Notes: generated by a model not told the origin, from the sequence alone. Positions 11,076 to 26,498 are shown, counted from the first letter of the stretch. The stretch is DNA of 64,000 bases from Candolleomyces eurysporus (GCA_027579435.1 JANBPK010000748.1:62001-126000); one strand, 5' to 3'. Program-made: numbers and translations.

Positions 11076-12450
11076 ATGGCTACCCCAACCAACTCTTCTT
11101 GGGCCAACTCACTGGTAACCGAGTTAGCTCACAAGATCTTCCTAGACTACATAGGAGACGCTATAGCAATTGGTGCTGCTCATCATCAGGAGGGTGAATT
11201 CCAGCTCCCATCCTTGAAAAAAAAGATTCAAAGATGCCAGGGTCCTAGCGCAGGTGTGTTCGCTGTGGCGCGAAATCTCGCTAGGGTTTCCTGAGCTCTG
11301 GAATGGGTTGTACCTCACGGGGACTATGTCTTCGACTGACTGCGATTACGACAGGATTTCCCAAGCCTTTTTCAAACGATCTCAGCCCATACCTTTGCAT
11401 CTTGACATCGAGTTCGAACAGAGTTTGGCTGATGCGGCGCACAATGTAGCTCGCCGTAAGGATCTGTTCACTACTCCCAAGTCAGTCTGGGATGAAATTC
11501 TTGGGTCTGACGTCCTCTCTCGCTGTGTGTCTCTTCGTGTGAAAGGAAAGAATGGCGACATCGGGGAGGTCCTGCGAGTCTTTACGAAGTACAATCGTCA
11601 AACGCCAAAACCCTCTGTGCTGAAAGAGCTCCACGTTGTTCAAGACCATTCTCCGACGTCGACATCGTCGACGTTCTTCTTAATTGATCGCTTCAACGCA
11701 GTCGAAATCTCGCCGAACCTCATTTCCCTCAGGACCAGCAAGTCTGTTTTCCGGCAGTATCCCCAGCAACAAATGGAGGAAGTTGTTCTGGAAGACATCG
11801 AGATGGAAGGAGGCGAATACTATGCATTCATCGTCGGCTCGATGGTCAAGAGGCTCACATTACGCAACATACTCATCCCAGCTTACTCACCAAGAAGCCC
11901 TTTGGTAAACGGTACGTCTGGTGTAATTGACCGATGGCGGAAACACGTTACGGTCCCTGTCTCTCTACAATACATTCATATCGACTGTATCGCCCAACCA
12001 GCCTCCCTGTTCCAGCAAGCATCTACCCTACTCCGGACCGTGGACAGGGCAGAGGCGATTGTTATGTTTTACATACCTTTCTTTCTACAGACGCTGCTTC
12101 CCTCCTCTTGCAACACCCTGGAGACTATCAAGCTATCGAATCTAAACCTGCCAGCATGGCACGCTCTTAACGCCTTCCTTCGCATTTTAGAGGCCGAGAA
12201 GCAGATTTGTTTGGGTGTCACGACGCTTGCTCTTACCAATATCGAGTTTCCGCCGCACTTAGCTGTCTCAGAAACAGCCGAGTTCGCTGAACGATGTTCA
12301 AAGCTGTTCCCGAATGTAGAGCAGCTGAGGTTCGACCGTATGCCAACCAAGGCTCGAGATTACCTCATTCAACAGGTCACAAGCTCAAGCTTGGTTTTCT
12401 GGCCGTCTGTATCTCAAGTGATATGCGATGACTTCCTCTGGCATCGATAG
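11076..12450 (+). CDS. F-box/LRR-like protein, family with GEFxLPxL motif (copy 1); apparent frameshift in A8 run
   Basis: Single-exon gene. The first frame (MATPTNSSWANSLVTELAHK, then EGEFQLPSL) breaks at an A8 run at about 11217-11224; dropping one A gives KKRFKDARVLAQVCSLWREI and an uninterrupted 457-residue protein to the stop at 12450. Domain order: F-box-like helix near residues 5-20, GEFQLPSL motif, a second helix with CSLWREISLGFPELW (typical F-box 'xxVCxxWRxxxxxxPxLW'), then LRR-like repeats. Two close-structured paralogues lie at 34136-35399 and 49696-50979. F-box proteins recruit substrates to SCF ubiquitin ligases via Skp1; the target is unknown. The frameshift is probably a homopolymer sequencing error, given the N pattern in this window, but a real recent inactivation cannot be excluded. 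Confidence 0.8.
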
Positions 12451-13479
12451 ATCTCGGTCAATTGTATTATACTTCTGCTGTTGTTTCTTACTGATAATAA
12501 ACACACCAAAGTTCTATTTTTACTGCCTCTTGTTTTTGGGGCAACGTTCTCTTTTGACACCTGGCTCTTTGTACTGCTACTTACCGCTACTTTGAAACGG
12601 GATGTCCCCAATTTTCTGTGCATCGGCTGGCGGCAATCGCCGATCCGGGGGCTGTGCCAATTTCTTCAGCGCCCATCCCACCTTCACCTTGTCTTTCCTC
12701 TGGTTCTTTCTCAATCGACTTGCAATACCAATTTCAAAGCACTCTCGCTGGGAGCTCATCTTTCTACTAAGGCATTTTTACCTCCTGGAGAACAAGCCTG
12801 GGTCCTGAAGACTGACCGCCTCGAATACTTTGGCATGTTCTGTTCCCTTGGCATGTCATTCACACACCCCGCTTTTACAGCGTCAAATGCAAATAGAAGG
12901 ACGTACCGATGGGCTGTAAGGCCACGAGGCACGTAAATTTTGAAGATGGTTTCAAGAATACAATTTGCATTGCCATTCCGCACTCATCTGACCAAAACAT
13001 GGAATGGGGATTTGATAAATGGTGTGAGGTTTGCGATTTTCTATTGCTTTTTCTCGTGTCTTCGGTTTGGCTAATATTATCCTCGTATAGATTTCGTACT
13101 TGTATTCGGAGCCTGAGATCTTTCGTACAGCGTACAGCATCATGGTCAGCGGGAGCGATGGCTGACTGTCCCTCGCTGACGAGATGGTGACGAGAGCGTC
13201 CTTATCGGACCGCCAACTCGCCGTTGACTCCGAGTCGTCTCTTGGCTTGCGTCAGGCCATTTAAGGTGCCTGAGAAATTTGATGTCGGCGTTCAATTCCA
13301 CCCCTCCAAGTCCGAGGGTGAGTATAAAAGGCGAACATGTTCAGCGCCCACAGTGTTCGTCAATCGCCTTGATCGTTCACATCGCCATCCGCCAATAATT
13401 CGGTAGAGCGAATAAAATACAGTTTCTCAAGGTAACCTACAGGATCAGAAAGTAACACTCTCGTACTCGCTTCCTCAAA
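12451..13479. other. Intergenic region upstream of metacaspase
   Basis: About 1 kb with no supported gene. Short open frames on both strands lack splice-consistent coding sequence. The TATA candidate at 13323 belongs to the metacaspase. Confidence 0.6.
13323..13330 (+). promoter_or_regulatory. TATA box candidate for metacaspase
   Basis: TATAAAAG, about 150 bp upstream of the metacaspase start at 13480; the sequence and distance suit a fungal core promoter. Confidence 0.5.
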
Positions 13480-16005
13480 ATGATGTGGGATTTGTCTGGA
13501 GGGAGGAGATCTCCTTTACCTCCTCCTTCGTCACCAGCTNCCCCCGTGAGTTGCTTGGTTTCTTTCTCTATTTAAAAAGTAACTCATCTTCATGGGATAG
13601 TTTCCCTGTTCCGTGAGTACACCGCCCGTAGCCCTCTTGGGAAGCTGACTGAACCTAGTGGTTCTGGAAGTCAACATCATTCATCTTCGTCTCATCCATC
13701 CTCAACTATGGCTACCATTGGATCATCTTATCCATCATTGCCCTTGTATACAAACACGTACGGAACGCACACTGTTCGCTCTCTGTTTTCCCAAGCTTAC
13801 CTCTTCTCCAGGCATATCCCTTCGACTGCCCGCTCAGAGTACGTTATCGCGTCGTGTAAGGCCGTCCTATCCATGCTTATCACCTTTGTAGTTCTTATGG
13901 CCAGACCTATAACTCGTATTCGTACGACTACCAACAAACCTCTCGAGGTGTTGCTTTTCCTACGACGAGTAATCGATATTCAACCGCGGCCTACCCGGCA
14001 CAAGGACCTGCTATCGTTATACATCATTCTTCGCACCATTCCAAATCGAAACATTCGGACAAGCGACAGCGGCGACACAGTCACGCAGGTGGCAGCATGC
14101 CTGTCGCGAGGCCTAGCGTGCCGCAAGTACCCATATACTCGGGAAATCTGACTTCTGGGGGTCCCAAATTGAAGCCGGCGCTTGTACACCATTCGAGTTC
14201 TCAGCAGAACCTTCATTCATCCCATCACCGCCCATCCCAGAGTAACCTCCACGTTGCCTTCCAAACGCCACAATCATCTTCATCGAAACCCAGCAAGACA
14301 CATTCAGTGCCTGCGCCTCCCAAGCATATTCATTACTCCAAGTGCGACGGGCGTAGAAAGGCACTTTGCGTGAGTCACCTCGATCCGTAGACATTGGCTT
14401 CTCTAGCTGACTCTGCTGGTTCTCGGACCTTTCTAGATTGGTATCAACTATACTGGCCAACGAAATGAGCTCCGTGGATGTGTAAACGACGCTAGGCGCG
14501 TACGCCAGTTCTTGATCAGTAAGCCCAAGTTCAGACTCGAAATGACTCGAGGAAGCACTTTGCTTACGGCTTTTGTTTCTCCAGATAATGGGTACCCGCC
14601 GGAGAATATTGTGCTGCTGACCGATGATGCCAAGGACCCGCGGCTGCTCCCCACGAAGAAAAATATTCTCGCCTGCATGAAGTGGTTAGTCAAAGGAGCG
14701 CAGCCAAACGATGCCCTTTTCTTCCACTGTAAGCGCCGTAGTCATTGGTATGGATCACGAGGATTGACCTATTTCTAGACTCTGGACATGGTGGACAGAC
14801 ACCGGATCTTGACGGTGACGAGGTAGATGGATTTGACGAAGGTGTGCATCTGCAAGTTTGCCTTTCGTCCCAAGAACTTTGCTAACTATCGGTTTCTGTA
14901 GTTATATTCCCTCTCGATTTCAAGAAAAACGGGCACATCACCGACGACGTACGTACCAGTTTCTCATCATGAAGCCCTCTAAAAGCTTATCTATGAATCT
15001 GTAGGAAATGCACGACTTAATGGTAGATTTCCGAGTCACACTGACTGCGTGATCCGCTCGGTGCTCACTGATTCATTATTCCAGGTTCGCCCTCTCCCCG
15101 ATGATTGTCGACTCACGGTAAGCGGTTTCAGGAGCCTTTTACATCCCCATTGGTTTAACCGCTTGCTTTTTAGGGGCTGTTCGATGTGAGTCTCGATCGC
15201 TTTTCCATGATTCTCGGAACCAAGTACTAATCATTTTACACCAGGCATGCCATTCGGGAACCGTTCTAGGTCAGTGTTCCGCGGCGATTCAGTTCGAAAA
15301 CAAGCGCTGACATTCCATACTTTTCTAGATCTACCCTACATCGTGAGTGACTAAACAAGGGGATTCGTCTTATCTTTGTAGTCTGACTCTAATCTCCGGC
15401 ATATCACAGTACTCCTCGCATGGCAGGTTGAAAGGAAGCCACGTCAGCGGCCGCGCAAGGAGAAGGAAGGCCACGAATGCCGACGTTGTAAGTCCCTGCT
15501 TCAGTCCGTAGTCCAGGCTTGTCTAATTATAAGTGATAGATATCATGGTCTGGGTGCAAGGACGGCCAAACGAGCGCAGATACCTTCCACGGGGGAGTTG
15601 CCGTTGGGGCTATGAGCCATGTGCGTCGTAACCTTTTGCTTACCCTGCCACTCGCTAATGTCTTGACTTTTACAGGCATTTGTTTCTTCCCTAAGTACGC
15701 CTCTGATGTTTGATTGATTTCATATTGGCCATGCCACTGATCCGACACATCCTTATAGCCAATCAACCCAACCAGACCTATCAGGAGTTGCTTCGATCCG
15801 TTCGGTAATGCCTTATCCANTTTTTATCTGTGCGATGTGTCTCAATTGGTTTGATTTCCAGGTTAATCCTCCATCCCCGGTTCAGTCAGAAGCCACAGTT
15901 AGGAAGTTCGCACCACATCGTAAGTTCTTTCTTAACGGATTGGATAGCAACCACTGACAACGCGGATTTTTTTTGTAGGATACTGGCCTCAGATTTGTTT
16001 TCTAA
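13480..16005 (+). CDS. Type I metacaspase with Q/Y/S/P-rich prodomain
   Basis: Twenty exons assembled by eye give 475 residues with every phase consistent once the N at 13540 is removed. The prodomain (about residues 1-220) is rich in Ser, Pro, His, Gln and Tyr (for example YGQTYNSYSYDYQQTS). The peptidase C14 region starts at IGINYTGQRNELRGCVNDA, then NIVLLTDD, the catalytic His in YSGHGG (His306), and the catalytic Cys in DACHSG (Cys362). It ends LRFVF. Metacaspases are Ca2+-dependent Arg/Lys-specific cysteine proteases linked to proteostasis and cell death in fungi. Two exons are only 12 nt: 13599-13610 in the prodomain and 15174-15185 encoding GLFD directly before the catalytic ACHSG. The acidic LDGDEVDGFDE segment after the His is the usual Ca-binding area. 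The N at 15820 falls in an intron. Confidence 0.93.
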
Positions 16006-16164
16006 TGACATTTACGACCATTTATGCCATCTTGCTTTCGATTATTTCATGCCGCCTCAAAATGTTGTAATATAACGTAACATAGTGTACAGCGCCAAGA
16101 TAATGGACAATTATTATACAGTGTATTTGAAGAAATTGCTGGAATCACCGGGTCTTCAATGCAA

Positions 16165-17148
16165 CTAGCTGTGAAGATAAAAGTCTTGGGCCCCTTCTTC
16201 TCTCAAAAACTGCCTCCCTTCCTTCTCACATCTCCCGCGGTTCGAGTCACAAATCGGCGTGATGAGGTCTATGATTTTGGGCTCGGAAAGGTGTAGATAG
16301 CACATCGTGCTGTGAAGCACCGATATTGCTCTATTGGGGCAGTTCCAGCACGTCCACGGTCTCAGACCCATCACTTCTTCATGGTACTTCGTCGCGAGTT
16401 CGGCCATAAAATTTTTGGTTGGCATTTCCGGAGGGTGCTTCACGCACAACTCTGGACGAGCGAATTCGTCGTATACGAAAGGTTGATGGTCCACTCCTAG
16501 GACTTCAATTATGTATTTGAATGGTCGAAGCGAACCGGAGGGCGAAGACGCGGCGGGAAGTGTGCTCTGGCTGCCTTGAGCTTGCAGAATGGAGGTGCGG
16601 AGAGGTGTTTCCAACTTCGACGACCCGCCGAGCTGACTGAAAATTTTGAGCTGGGAGAGAGCTTCGCCATATTTTTTGAGGTGATAATAGCTTTTGGCAA
16701 GACGGTAATGGATCTTTTGCATTAGTTCTCGATTTAATGTTGGTGAGGCGGGAGGGTACTTGACGAGGGTTCGCATGCAGTCCTCTACGGTCTTGTCATA
16801 TTGTTCTAGACATGTTCCATAATTCCTTGGATATGAGTGTCATATGTAGAAAGACAAGGTATATGAAACGCACCGAGCATCAAGTAACAGGCTGCTCGAT
16901 TGGCGAGTACCGTCCTGATGAAGTCGACGGAGGCCGTGTCTTTTACTTGAGGAGAGATGGACGCTAGGACAGCAGAATACACTTCCACGGCACCCGCATG
17001 TTGTTTCTCCGTGTAAAGCTTATTCCCTAAATCTTTCAGCCTCTATAAAACCTGTCAGTCCATGTAAATGGTCCTTTTTGAAAGGGGAAGGTTCTACTTG
17101 AATGTTAACGGGCACACCACTGCCAAGATTCCGGTTGGTAGCAGCCAT
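16165..17148 (-). CDS. TPR-domain protein with Cys-rich C-terminus
   Basis: Three exons (17148-17098, 17042-16874, 16805-16165), 286 residues. After a short N-terminus come helices typical of tetratricopeptide repeats: RLKDLGNKLYTEKQHAGAVE, then VLANRAACYLMLEQYDKTVE, then YRLAKSYYHLKKYGEALSQL. TPRs mediate protein-protein contacts, often with chaperones. The C-terminal third carries a Cys-rich stretch (WTCWNC ... TMCYLHL ... CDSNRGRCEKEG) that could bind metal but does not match a zinc finger I can name. It is tail to tail with the metacaspase (160 bp apart). No signal peptide. Function beyond a TPR adaptor is not predictable from sequence. Confidence 0.8.
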
Positions 17149-17405
17149 GACGACTGTTGCAAGCTCTTTCAGCTTTTGAATACGTCTTCTGTCGAGTGAT
17201 GAGCTACCCGTAAAGCGGGGCGAGTGAGGGTTCGAAGAAGCGTGTCGGTTTTAGACCATTTGCTCCGAAACCCATTACATCATCGGGGTCAACAAGCGCT
17301 CAATTAAGACACCTTGTGTTCCGTTCGTTAAAGTCTTTGACAAGTACAAGTACATTATGCGTTCTGCCAACAAGAACGAAGCATGGTCTATATAAATATA
17401 AGATC

Positions 17406-17424
17406 AAAAAAAAAAAAAAAAAAA
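17406..17424 (+). repeat. A19 homopolymer
   Basis: Run of 19 A between the promoter of the TPR gene and the 3' end of the F-box gene at 17512. Length is likely uncertain given the homopolymer problems in this assembly. It could be a retroposition scar, but there is no flanking duplication I can see. Confidence 0.8.
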
Positions 17425-17511
17425 GAAACCGCACGATTCAGTTAAGATGTGCGGCCAGAAACTTGGCCAGAACGAAAGTAAGAAACATAAATAAGAAGGA
17501 ACACAAGTTTT

Positions 17512-19029
17512 TTATTCAGAGTCCGATGCCTCACTGCTGCTTGACGTGCCAAGGACTTGGATTCCAGCATTCTCGAGCCGGATGTACTGATCGGAATCGT
17601 ACCTGGGTCGAGAAGATCGACTGTATTCCAACGTAACTGTCTGCAGCGGAGCTACGGAACCGATGATGGAGCGAGACGTGACGAGACGGACGAGAAGCTC
17701 GGCGTTGGAATCCTCGCAATACAGTTCCCGCAGGGCAGGGCACCTGCAGCCAACCCTAGCGCCCGACGATCCCGCCGCATCCATTGGGTATGGTTCCAGG
17801 GCTTCCAGAACTTCATCAGATACTTCAAGGCAGGAGAGACTGACCAGGTTGGGGAAGCATTGGAAAAAGGAAGAGAAAACTCCCTTTGACGAGTGAATAC
17901 TTTGGAGTTCCAATTTTCGAACGGATTGGAGGGGGATAGGATTGATCGGAACGCCGTCCGGGAAGGCGAAACTGGCGCGGGCGGTCGGCTGGGACGTGTA
18001 AAGCCACTGGAGGATCTGGTGACTGTCTTGGGTCTCCAAAGGACTGACAACCCTGTCGACGTCCTCGAGGCCCAACTCCCTCAGTGATGGAAGCTGGAAG
18101 AGAGAGAGTAGCTGGATGCCGTAGGCCATATCGATGAAACCGAATGAAAATTTCGTTAACGAGGGGAGGAAGATGCTGGTAACGGCCGATAGCGACTCGG
18201 GATCCAAGCATGGGCCCCAACCAATGATTGATAAATCCTCGAGTTGCGGTGAGCTTTCGAGCATCGTCGCAAACTGGGATAGGCTAGGGAGAACATCCAG
18301 CGCGTGGTACTTGAATGCGAGACTGGTAAGGTTGCGCAATGCAGAATGTACCCAATCCAGATGAACTCCAACCAATGCTACTTCCCTAAGCTTGGGAGCG
18401 GCGGCACCTCCGAAGAGAGGAATGGGGTCTCGCAACGAGATGGGTTGGAAAACTTGCCCTCTTGCAGCGAAGTATGCATTGCATCGGGAGAGGGACAGGG
18501 ATTCGAGGCGGGGAACGTTGTCAAGGGACCTGGTAAGATGAAGGAATGTATGGATGGGGGCCCAGGTGTCGGTGAGGAGATCGACGCTCTTCCAGCGTGC
18601 AGCGTGGGGGAGCAGTTTTTCGAGGATCGCTTCCATGGATTCGTTCCGAAAGCTATGACCATCCTCCTCCCAATCCCATTCTGGATCCCGACAGTCCATG
18701 AGGAGGCTCAGTGGCTGCGATCTCGAACGCTCAAGCGCAAGGCTGGCACACGAGAGCTGGAATTTTGCAATTGGAAAGGTAAACGCGATGCGCGCCCACA
18801 GGCTTGGCCTTGAAATGGCCAGGTCCCTCCATCGTACACAGACTTGCGAAATACTGAAGGAGCATAATGGACTTTCTTCTGGATCAAGGATCAGGTGGAA
18901 GATATGAGAAAGGATTTCGTTGGGGATGCAATCCATAGGGGATCGAATTTCTCGGATAGAGTGACGACGGCGAGACGATCCTGGTAGGTGGGAGCTAAAG
19001 AAATTGCGGATCCTGAGGAAGGTCTTCAT
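17512..19029 (-). CDS. F-box protein with LRR-like repeats (different subfamily)
   Basis: Uninterrupted 505-residue frame. Residues about 30-80 are a clear F-box: CIPNEILSHIFHLIL followed by SQVCVRWRDLAISRPSLWARI. The rest consists of irregular leucine-rich segments (LRNLTSLAFKYHALDVLPSL, LEDLSIIGWG, LPSLRELGLEDVDRV, LVSLSCLEVSDEVLEAL) as in many agaricomycete F-box proteins. It should act as a substrate receptor of an SCF ubiquitin ligase through Skp1; target unknown. It lacks the GEFxLPxL insert seen in the three other F-box genes of this window, so it belongs to another branch. The basic N-terminus (RIRNFFSSHLPGSSRRR) precedes the box. Confidence 0.9.
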   Translation of the reverse strand: MKTFLRIRNFFSSHLPGSSRRRHSIREIRSPMDCIPNEILSHIFHLILDPEESPLCSFSISQVCVRWRDLAISRPSLWARIAFTFPIAKFQLSCASLALERSRSQPLSLLMDCRDPEWDWEEDGHSFRNESMEAILEKLLPHAARWKSVDLLTDTWAPIHTFLHLTRSLDNVPRLESLSLSRCNAYFAARGQVFQPISLRDPIPLFGGAAAPKLREVALVGVHLDWVHSALRNLTSLAFKYHALDVLPSLSQFATMLESSPQLEDLSIIGWGPCLDPESLSAVTSIFLPSLTKFSFGFIDMAYGIQLLSLFQLPSLRELGLEDVDRVVSPLETQDSHQILQWLYTSQPTARASFAFPDGVPINPIPLQSVRKLELQSIHSSKGVFSSFFQCFPNLVSLSCLEVSDEVLEALEPYPMDAAGSSGARVGCRCPALRELYCEDSNAELLVRLVTSRSIIGSVAPLQTVTLEYSRSSRPRYDSDQYIRLENAGIQVLGTSSSSEASDSE

Positions 19030-20899
19030 GCTCTACGGCCCGCAACGGTGGCAAGAATACATGGAGACAGGATAGCGGTCTTATAACCGAGTGCAAGGCA
19101 CCGTGGCATGGCTAAGAAAAACATTCTCCAAGAAGAATGCCATCAAATCAAGGCGGAACTGGATATTTGGGGGGCAGGGTCTGCGGTAGGAATCGGCGTT
19201 GCATCTTCGATCAATGTCTCATGCTTCAGGAATATCAGGGTGACAAAGGATTCAAGTTTACCGGCGATTGGCGAAGCTCTCGAGAGGCCCTGAGGGGCCA
19301 CACGCGAATGTTTTGAGTCGTGGGTCTTGTTCCCAAAGAGTTGTCACCCGCTCCATGGCCATCACTAATTTTATTCATCGCGGGCCAGATGCGTGCTGTG
19401 GGCATAGTTGGTCGTCGGAATCGAGATCTGAATGTTGGGCAGTCATGAACGCTTTGATTGCTTCACGAATCTGTAGTTANGGGGGGTTGCCTTCTTTGTT
19501 CTCTTTATAGAAAGGCGGACGATTTCAGAACCCGCAAGATGTTTGCCGGGGCACGAGGCTCAGCTTGAGGGACCACTGTCGCTCAGGATGTGTTTATGAT
19601 TTGGTGTTGAGGTCTGCACTGTCGGGTCTGGTCGGACTGAGGCATTGTGGGCGCATCATCACGGCCTTTCTACCTACTGCCCCAGCAGGAACCTTGAAAG
19701 CGAAATTACGAGAAGATGTTTGCATGCATAGCACCCAGTTCGAAGGAATGGCGAAAACGCTACATGTTTGACCCATTCATCGAATATGATCCCGCTGGTG
19801 CTAAGATAGAAAGGGCAAGGTCAGAATATATCCAAGAAGGAAAAGAAATAAAGAAAGCATTGCAAGTCCTTGCACGCTAGAGCTTTAGAGCGAAGCAACA
19901 CAACGTCTTGTTAGTTTGAGCCATACTGTATGCACCTCAGGCGGATATCTGTTGGGACGTTTAGCAGATATCAGCATTAAGAAAGGCAAGGGGCGAAATG
20001 AAACGCGCCGCGCGACTCCCCCTTTTGCGAAACCAAAAAGGTTAAATAATAAATAAAGGCCACACTATCGCAAATTTTTGCGAAGGAAATGCCCGAGAAT
20101 AGGTCCCGAGTTTAGCAGGTCTGGTAGTAGAAGTTGACACCAGGCATTGCACTAGAACGGCGCCCTGGCGAGTGTAATAAGATCAGGGCCGTCACTAAAG
20201 CGCCATTGTAATACGTCAACGCGTCACCGCTGCTGCATCCCGTTCTGCAATAAATTATCGCCACCGTCAAACACTAGTAGCAACTAGAGGGTAACTATCC
20301 CAAATACCTTTGTTTGTGAGTTCACTAAGACCCTCTTTTGAGTTGGCATGATGGGTACTTTTGGATAACTTGGTAGTTTAGGTTCAACCAATTGAAGGAT
20401 CGGCGCACCAGTTCCCGTAGGCACTTTCGGTCATCGGCCGGGCGGCCTCTCTCGGAGCTCCGCCCAATTTGGGAGGGTAATGACCAGAAGAACTGCAGTG
20501 GAGTCTTTGCTCAGAAGTTCAGAAACGCTGATCAACCTCTTCGGGAGTCATGTATTGATGTCGTGTCGAAGGCGCTGCCAACTGGGACCCACAAAGATAT
20601 TGAAACAGATTCTAAGGATGCGCAATCATCGATGTGAACTTGAAAACAATCACAGAAACAAAAATACAAGGACGGTCAAAATTAGCATGGGCGGAGACGG
20701 GTATGTTTCGTAAAATACAATAAATGAGAAGCCCAGGTACGCCAATAGGTATTCTGCACGCTTATACATATCCCCACAGCCACCTAGATAAGGATATGAC
20801 ACGAATGATTGTCTAGTACAAAGGAATCAAGAAATGAGGCTATGCAGATGGGTTCTGGCGTATCACCGTTATCTTGAAATGGGGTATCAGAATTGAACT
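19030..20899. other. Gene-poor stretch of about 1.9 kb
   Basis: No gene that I can support. Short frames at 19108-19510 (crossed by the N at 19480), 19565-19771 and 20392-20713 show no domain, no splice-consistent extension and no good start context. The left end holds the promoter of the F-box gene at 19029. Confidence 0.55.
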
Positions 20900-21533
20900 T
20901 TATCCACCGCAACACCCTGGAGTCCGAGAGATGTCGTTGAGCTCGGTATTCATAGTCAAAATGATCGTAACAAGTAGGCCACTGACCTGCACAGAGGCAT
21001 ACGCATGAACCCACTATGCATGCGACAACTGACCGCACCATCATGCAACAGCATCCGTCAGCCAATTTTTCAGCTCTCCGTTTTCGCTCTTCCTCTTCGG
21101 TTATGTGCAGATGACTTTGGGCGCAGATTAGAACCTCTGGGCTCAGTTTCTTATGAAAGATTGGTGAAGACGTGTGGTTACTCACGATACGACCTCAGGG
21201 GGTTTCATTGGCTGGTAGCTTGGAGATTTCGAGTTAAAACTTTGTCCACGAGGTGATTTTGGGACCACTGCGTATCCAGCCATGAATCCAGCAGCGTATA
21301 TCTGAGGAGGGATCTGCGTAGAATCGCATGATATTCAGCATTTGGGGTGAGTGTCGGCAAGCACAAGCTTGTACCTGGGTATAGTTGAGGTCAGGACTTG
21401 CTGCGCCTGCATTGGCCCCCATTCTTTGTCATTCGTCGTTTCATCGGCAACGAAACATAGAACACTTACCTCGAGGTAACGGTTCCAGTGGTACCCGAGA
21501 GCTGTTCCCGGTTTCTCGTGGAGCATCAGCCAT
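20900..21533 (-). CDS. Small protein with Pro/Tyr-rich N-terminus and Cys-rich C-terminal membrane tail
   Basis: Five short exons (21533-21470, 21406-21375, 21313-21186, 21141-20987, 20916-20900) join in frame to 131 residues, each with GT-AG borders. The N-terminal part is polar and Pro/Tyr/Ser-rich (PDLNYTQIPPQIYAAGF, PSYQPMKPPEVVS). A charged helix EEEERKRRAEKLADG precedes a C-terminal hydrophobic segment packed with Cys (GCCCMMVRSVVACIVGSC, then VCLCAGCCGG), ten Cys in the last 29 residues. This layout resembles CYSTM-type stress proteins, which are palmitoylated or tail-anchored at the plasma membrane, but I cannot confirm family membership. The model depends on a 17-nt final exon and on an acceptor at 21142; alternatives exist. 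No recognised homologue from memory. Confidence 0.5.
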
Positions 21534-22065
21534 GTCGACGAATAGGCTTCAAATGCGGAGACGAAGAATAAGGGAGAGTCAGGGTTGCGATGAAGACATT
21601 AATCCCTCAATTGTCCCCATGCCCACACCACGTATCGACGACGTCTTATATCAGTATCAATTAAATGAGGGCAGTGAACATCTTCTCTACCATGAGGACG
21701 GGGCGTGTGTAATCATCATGATTGACTCGAGGTATAGGCTATTTGTTGTCATGATATGTGGTGATCGTGTTAACTACGCACCTTGGCACTGTTAAAATGA
21801 CTGTGGGGACGCAGAATCTCCGCACGATTCCCAAAAGCAATGAACACGAGGGCGCCACTGGGAGCGGGTATATTGCAATCCAACATGAATAGTGTACAAT
21901 GAGTAGTATGAACAATGAGCAAAGCGTCCGATAGAATACCGCATGAATTAAAACGAGTCCGAGAGTACGACCGTGATGTATGAGTATGAGAATTCAATCA
22001 ATCTGAAATTAGCCCACATGAGCCGCGTATCCAATCAAATTAGAAGCGAGTTACGCACCTATCTA

Positions 22066-22783
22066 TTAAGCACCAGCAGCACCAGCTACTAGTTCGACCA
22101 TGGGCTGAGCATTCACTCTGGCGCCCGATGGACAGAAACCGGCCACATAATCAAATTGTGGTCCGGTCTCTGGGCTGTGGGGATAACGCTTGCATTTCTC
22201 GACGGAACGCCATTCGGTGGCAATAATTCGTAGGGCTTCCCCACCGTCCCGAGCGGCGCCGCTTTCCACCAACCAGCACCCAACGACGAGACCCGTCCTC
22301 CCAATCCCCCCTCTACAGTGAATGGCGCAGATCCTCCCACGACGCTCGTTATCTCGCAGTGTCTCGAAAACGCGGTCGAGAAGGTCCGAGGACTTCGGGA
22401 GGCAACGGTCGCGAATTGGGAAGCGGTGATATTCGAGCGTGGAAGGGTCGATTCCGAACATGCTTGCCCGCTTGGAAAGAATGCTCTCATAGGGGAGTAG
22501 CTCGCCGTCTTCTGTCAGGTCAATAAACGTTCGCACTCCCACACCGAGCAGGTCGTCAAGCTTCGGTTTGTTTGGGTTCTTGGGCGACCAGGGATACTCG
22601 CAGGCCACAAGGAGAGGGGTAGCCCAGTAAGAGTTTGGTAGTGGTCTAGGGCACCCAACACGCCATNGGGGAAGAGCTTTCTAGTGGTGCAATTGATTTG
22701 AACTTGCGCTGCAGCCACTGGAGATCCGTGCAAGTGGTGGAAGAGCTCGCTGAGCCAGAACTTCCGCGGCGTGAACTAGACAT
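22066..22783 (-). CDS. Dual-specificity / tyrosine phosphatase (DSP fold)
   Basis: With the N at 22667 removed, one 238-residue frame runs from the ATG at 22783 to the stop at 22066; with it, a stop appears directly after. The N-terminal Ser-rich leader (MSSSRRGSSGSASSS) and LQWLQRKF precede the catalytic fold: LLGVGVRTFIDLTEDGE, YHRFPIRDRCLP (general-acid loop), and the P-loop IHCRGGIGRTG, with Cys156 and Arg162 as the CX5R pair. This class removes phosphate from Tyr and Ser/Thr residues or other substrates. Cytosolic by appearance. The substrate cannot be inferred. A TTTTATA-like stretch lies about 100 bp upstream (around 22880). Confidence 0.88.

Positions 22784-26498
<3,715 letters not shown>

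Noticed and set aside
19108..19510. Open frames upstream of the F-box gene, one crossing the N at 19480
   Set aside because: Removing the N does not join them into a longer convincing frame; composition is not coding-like.
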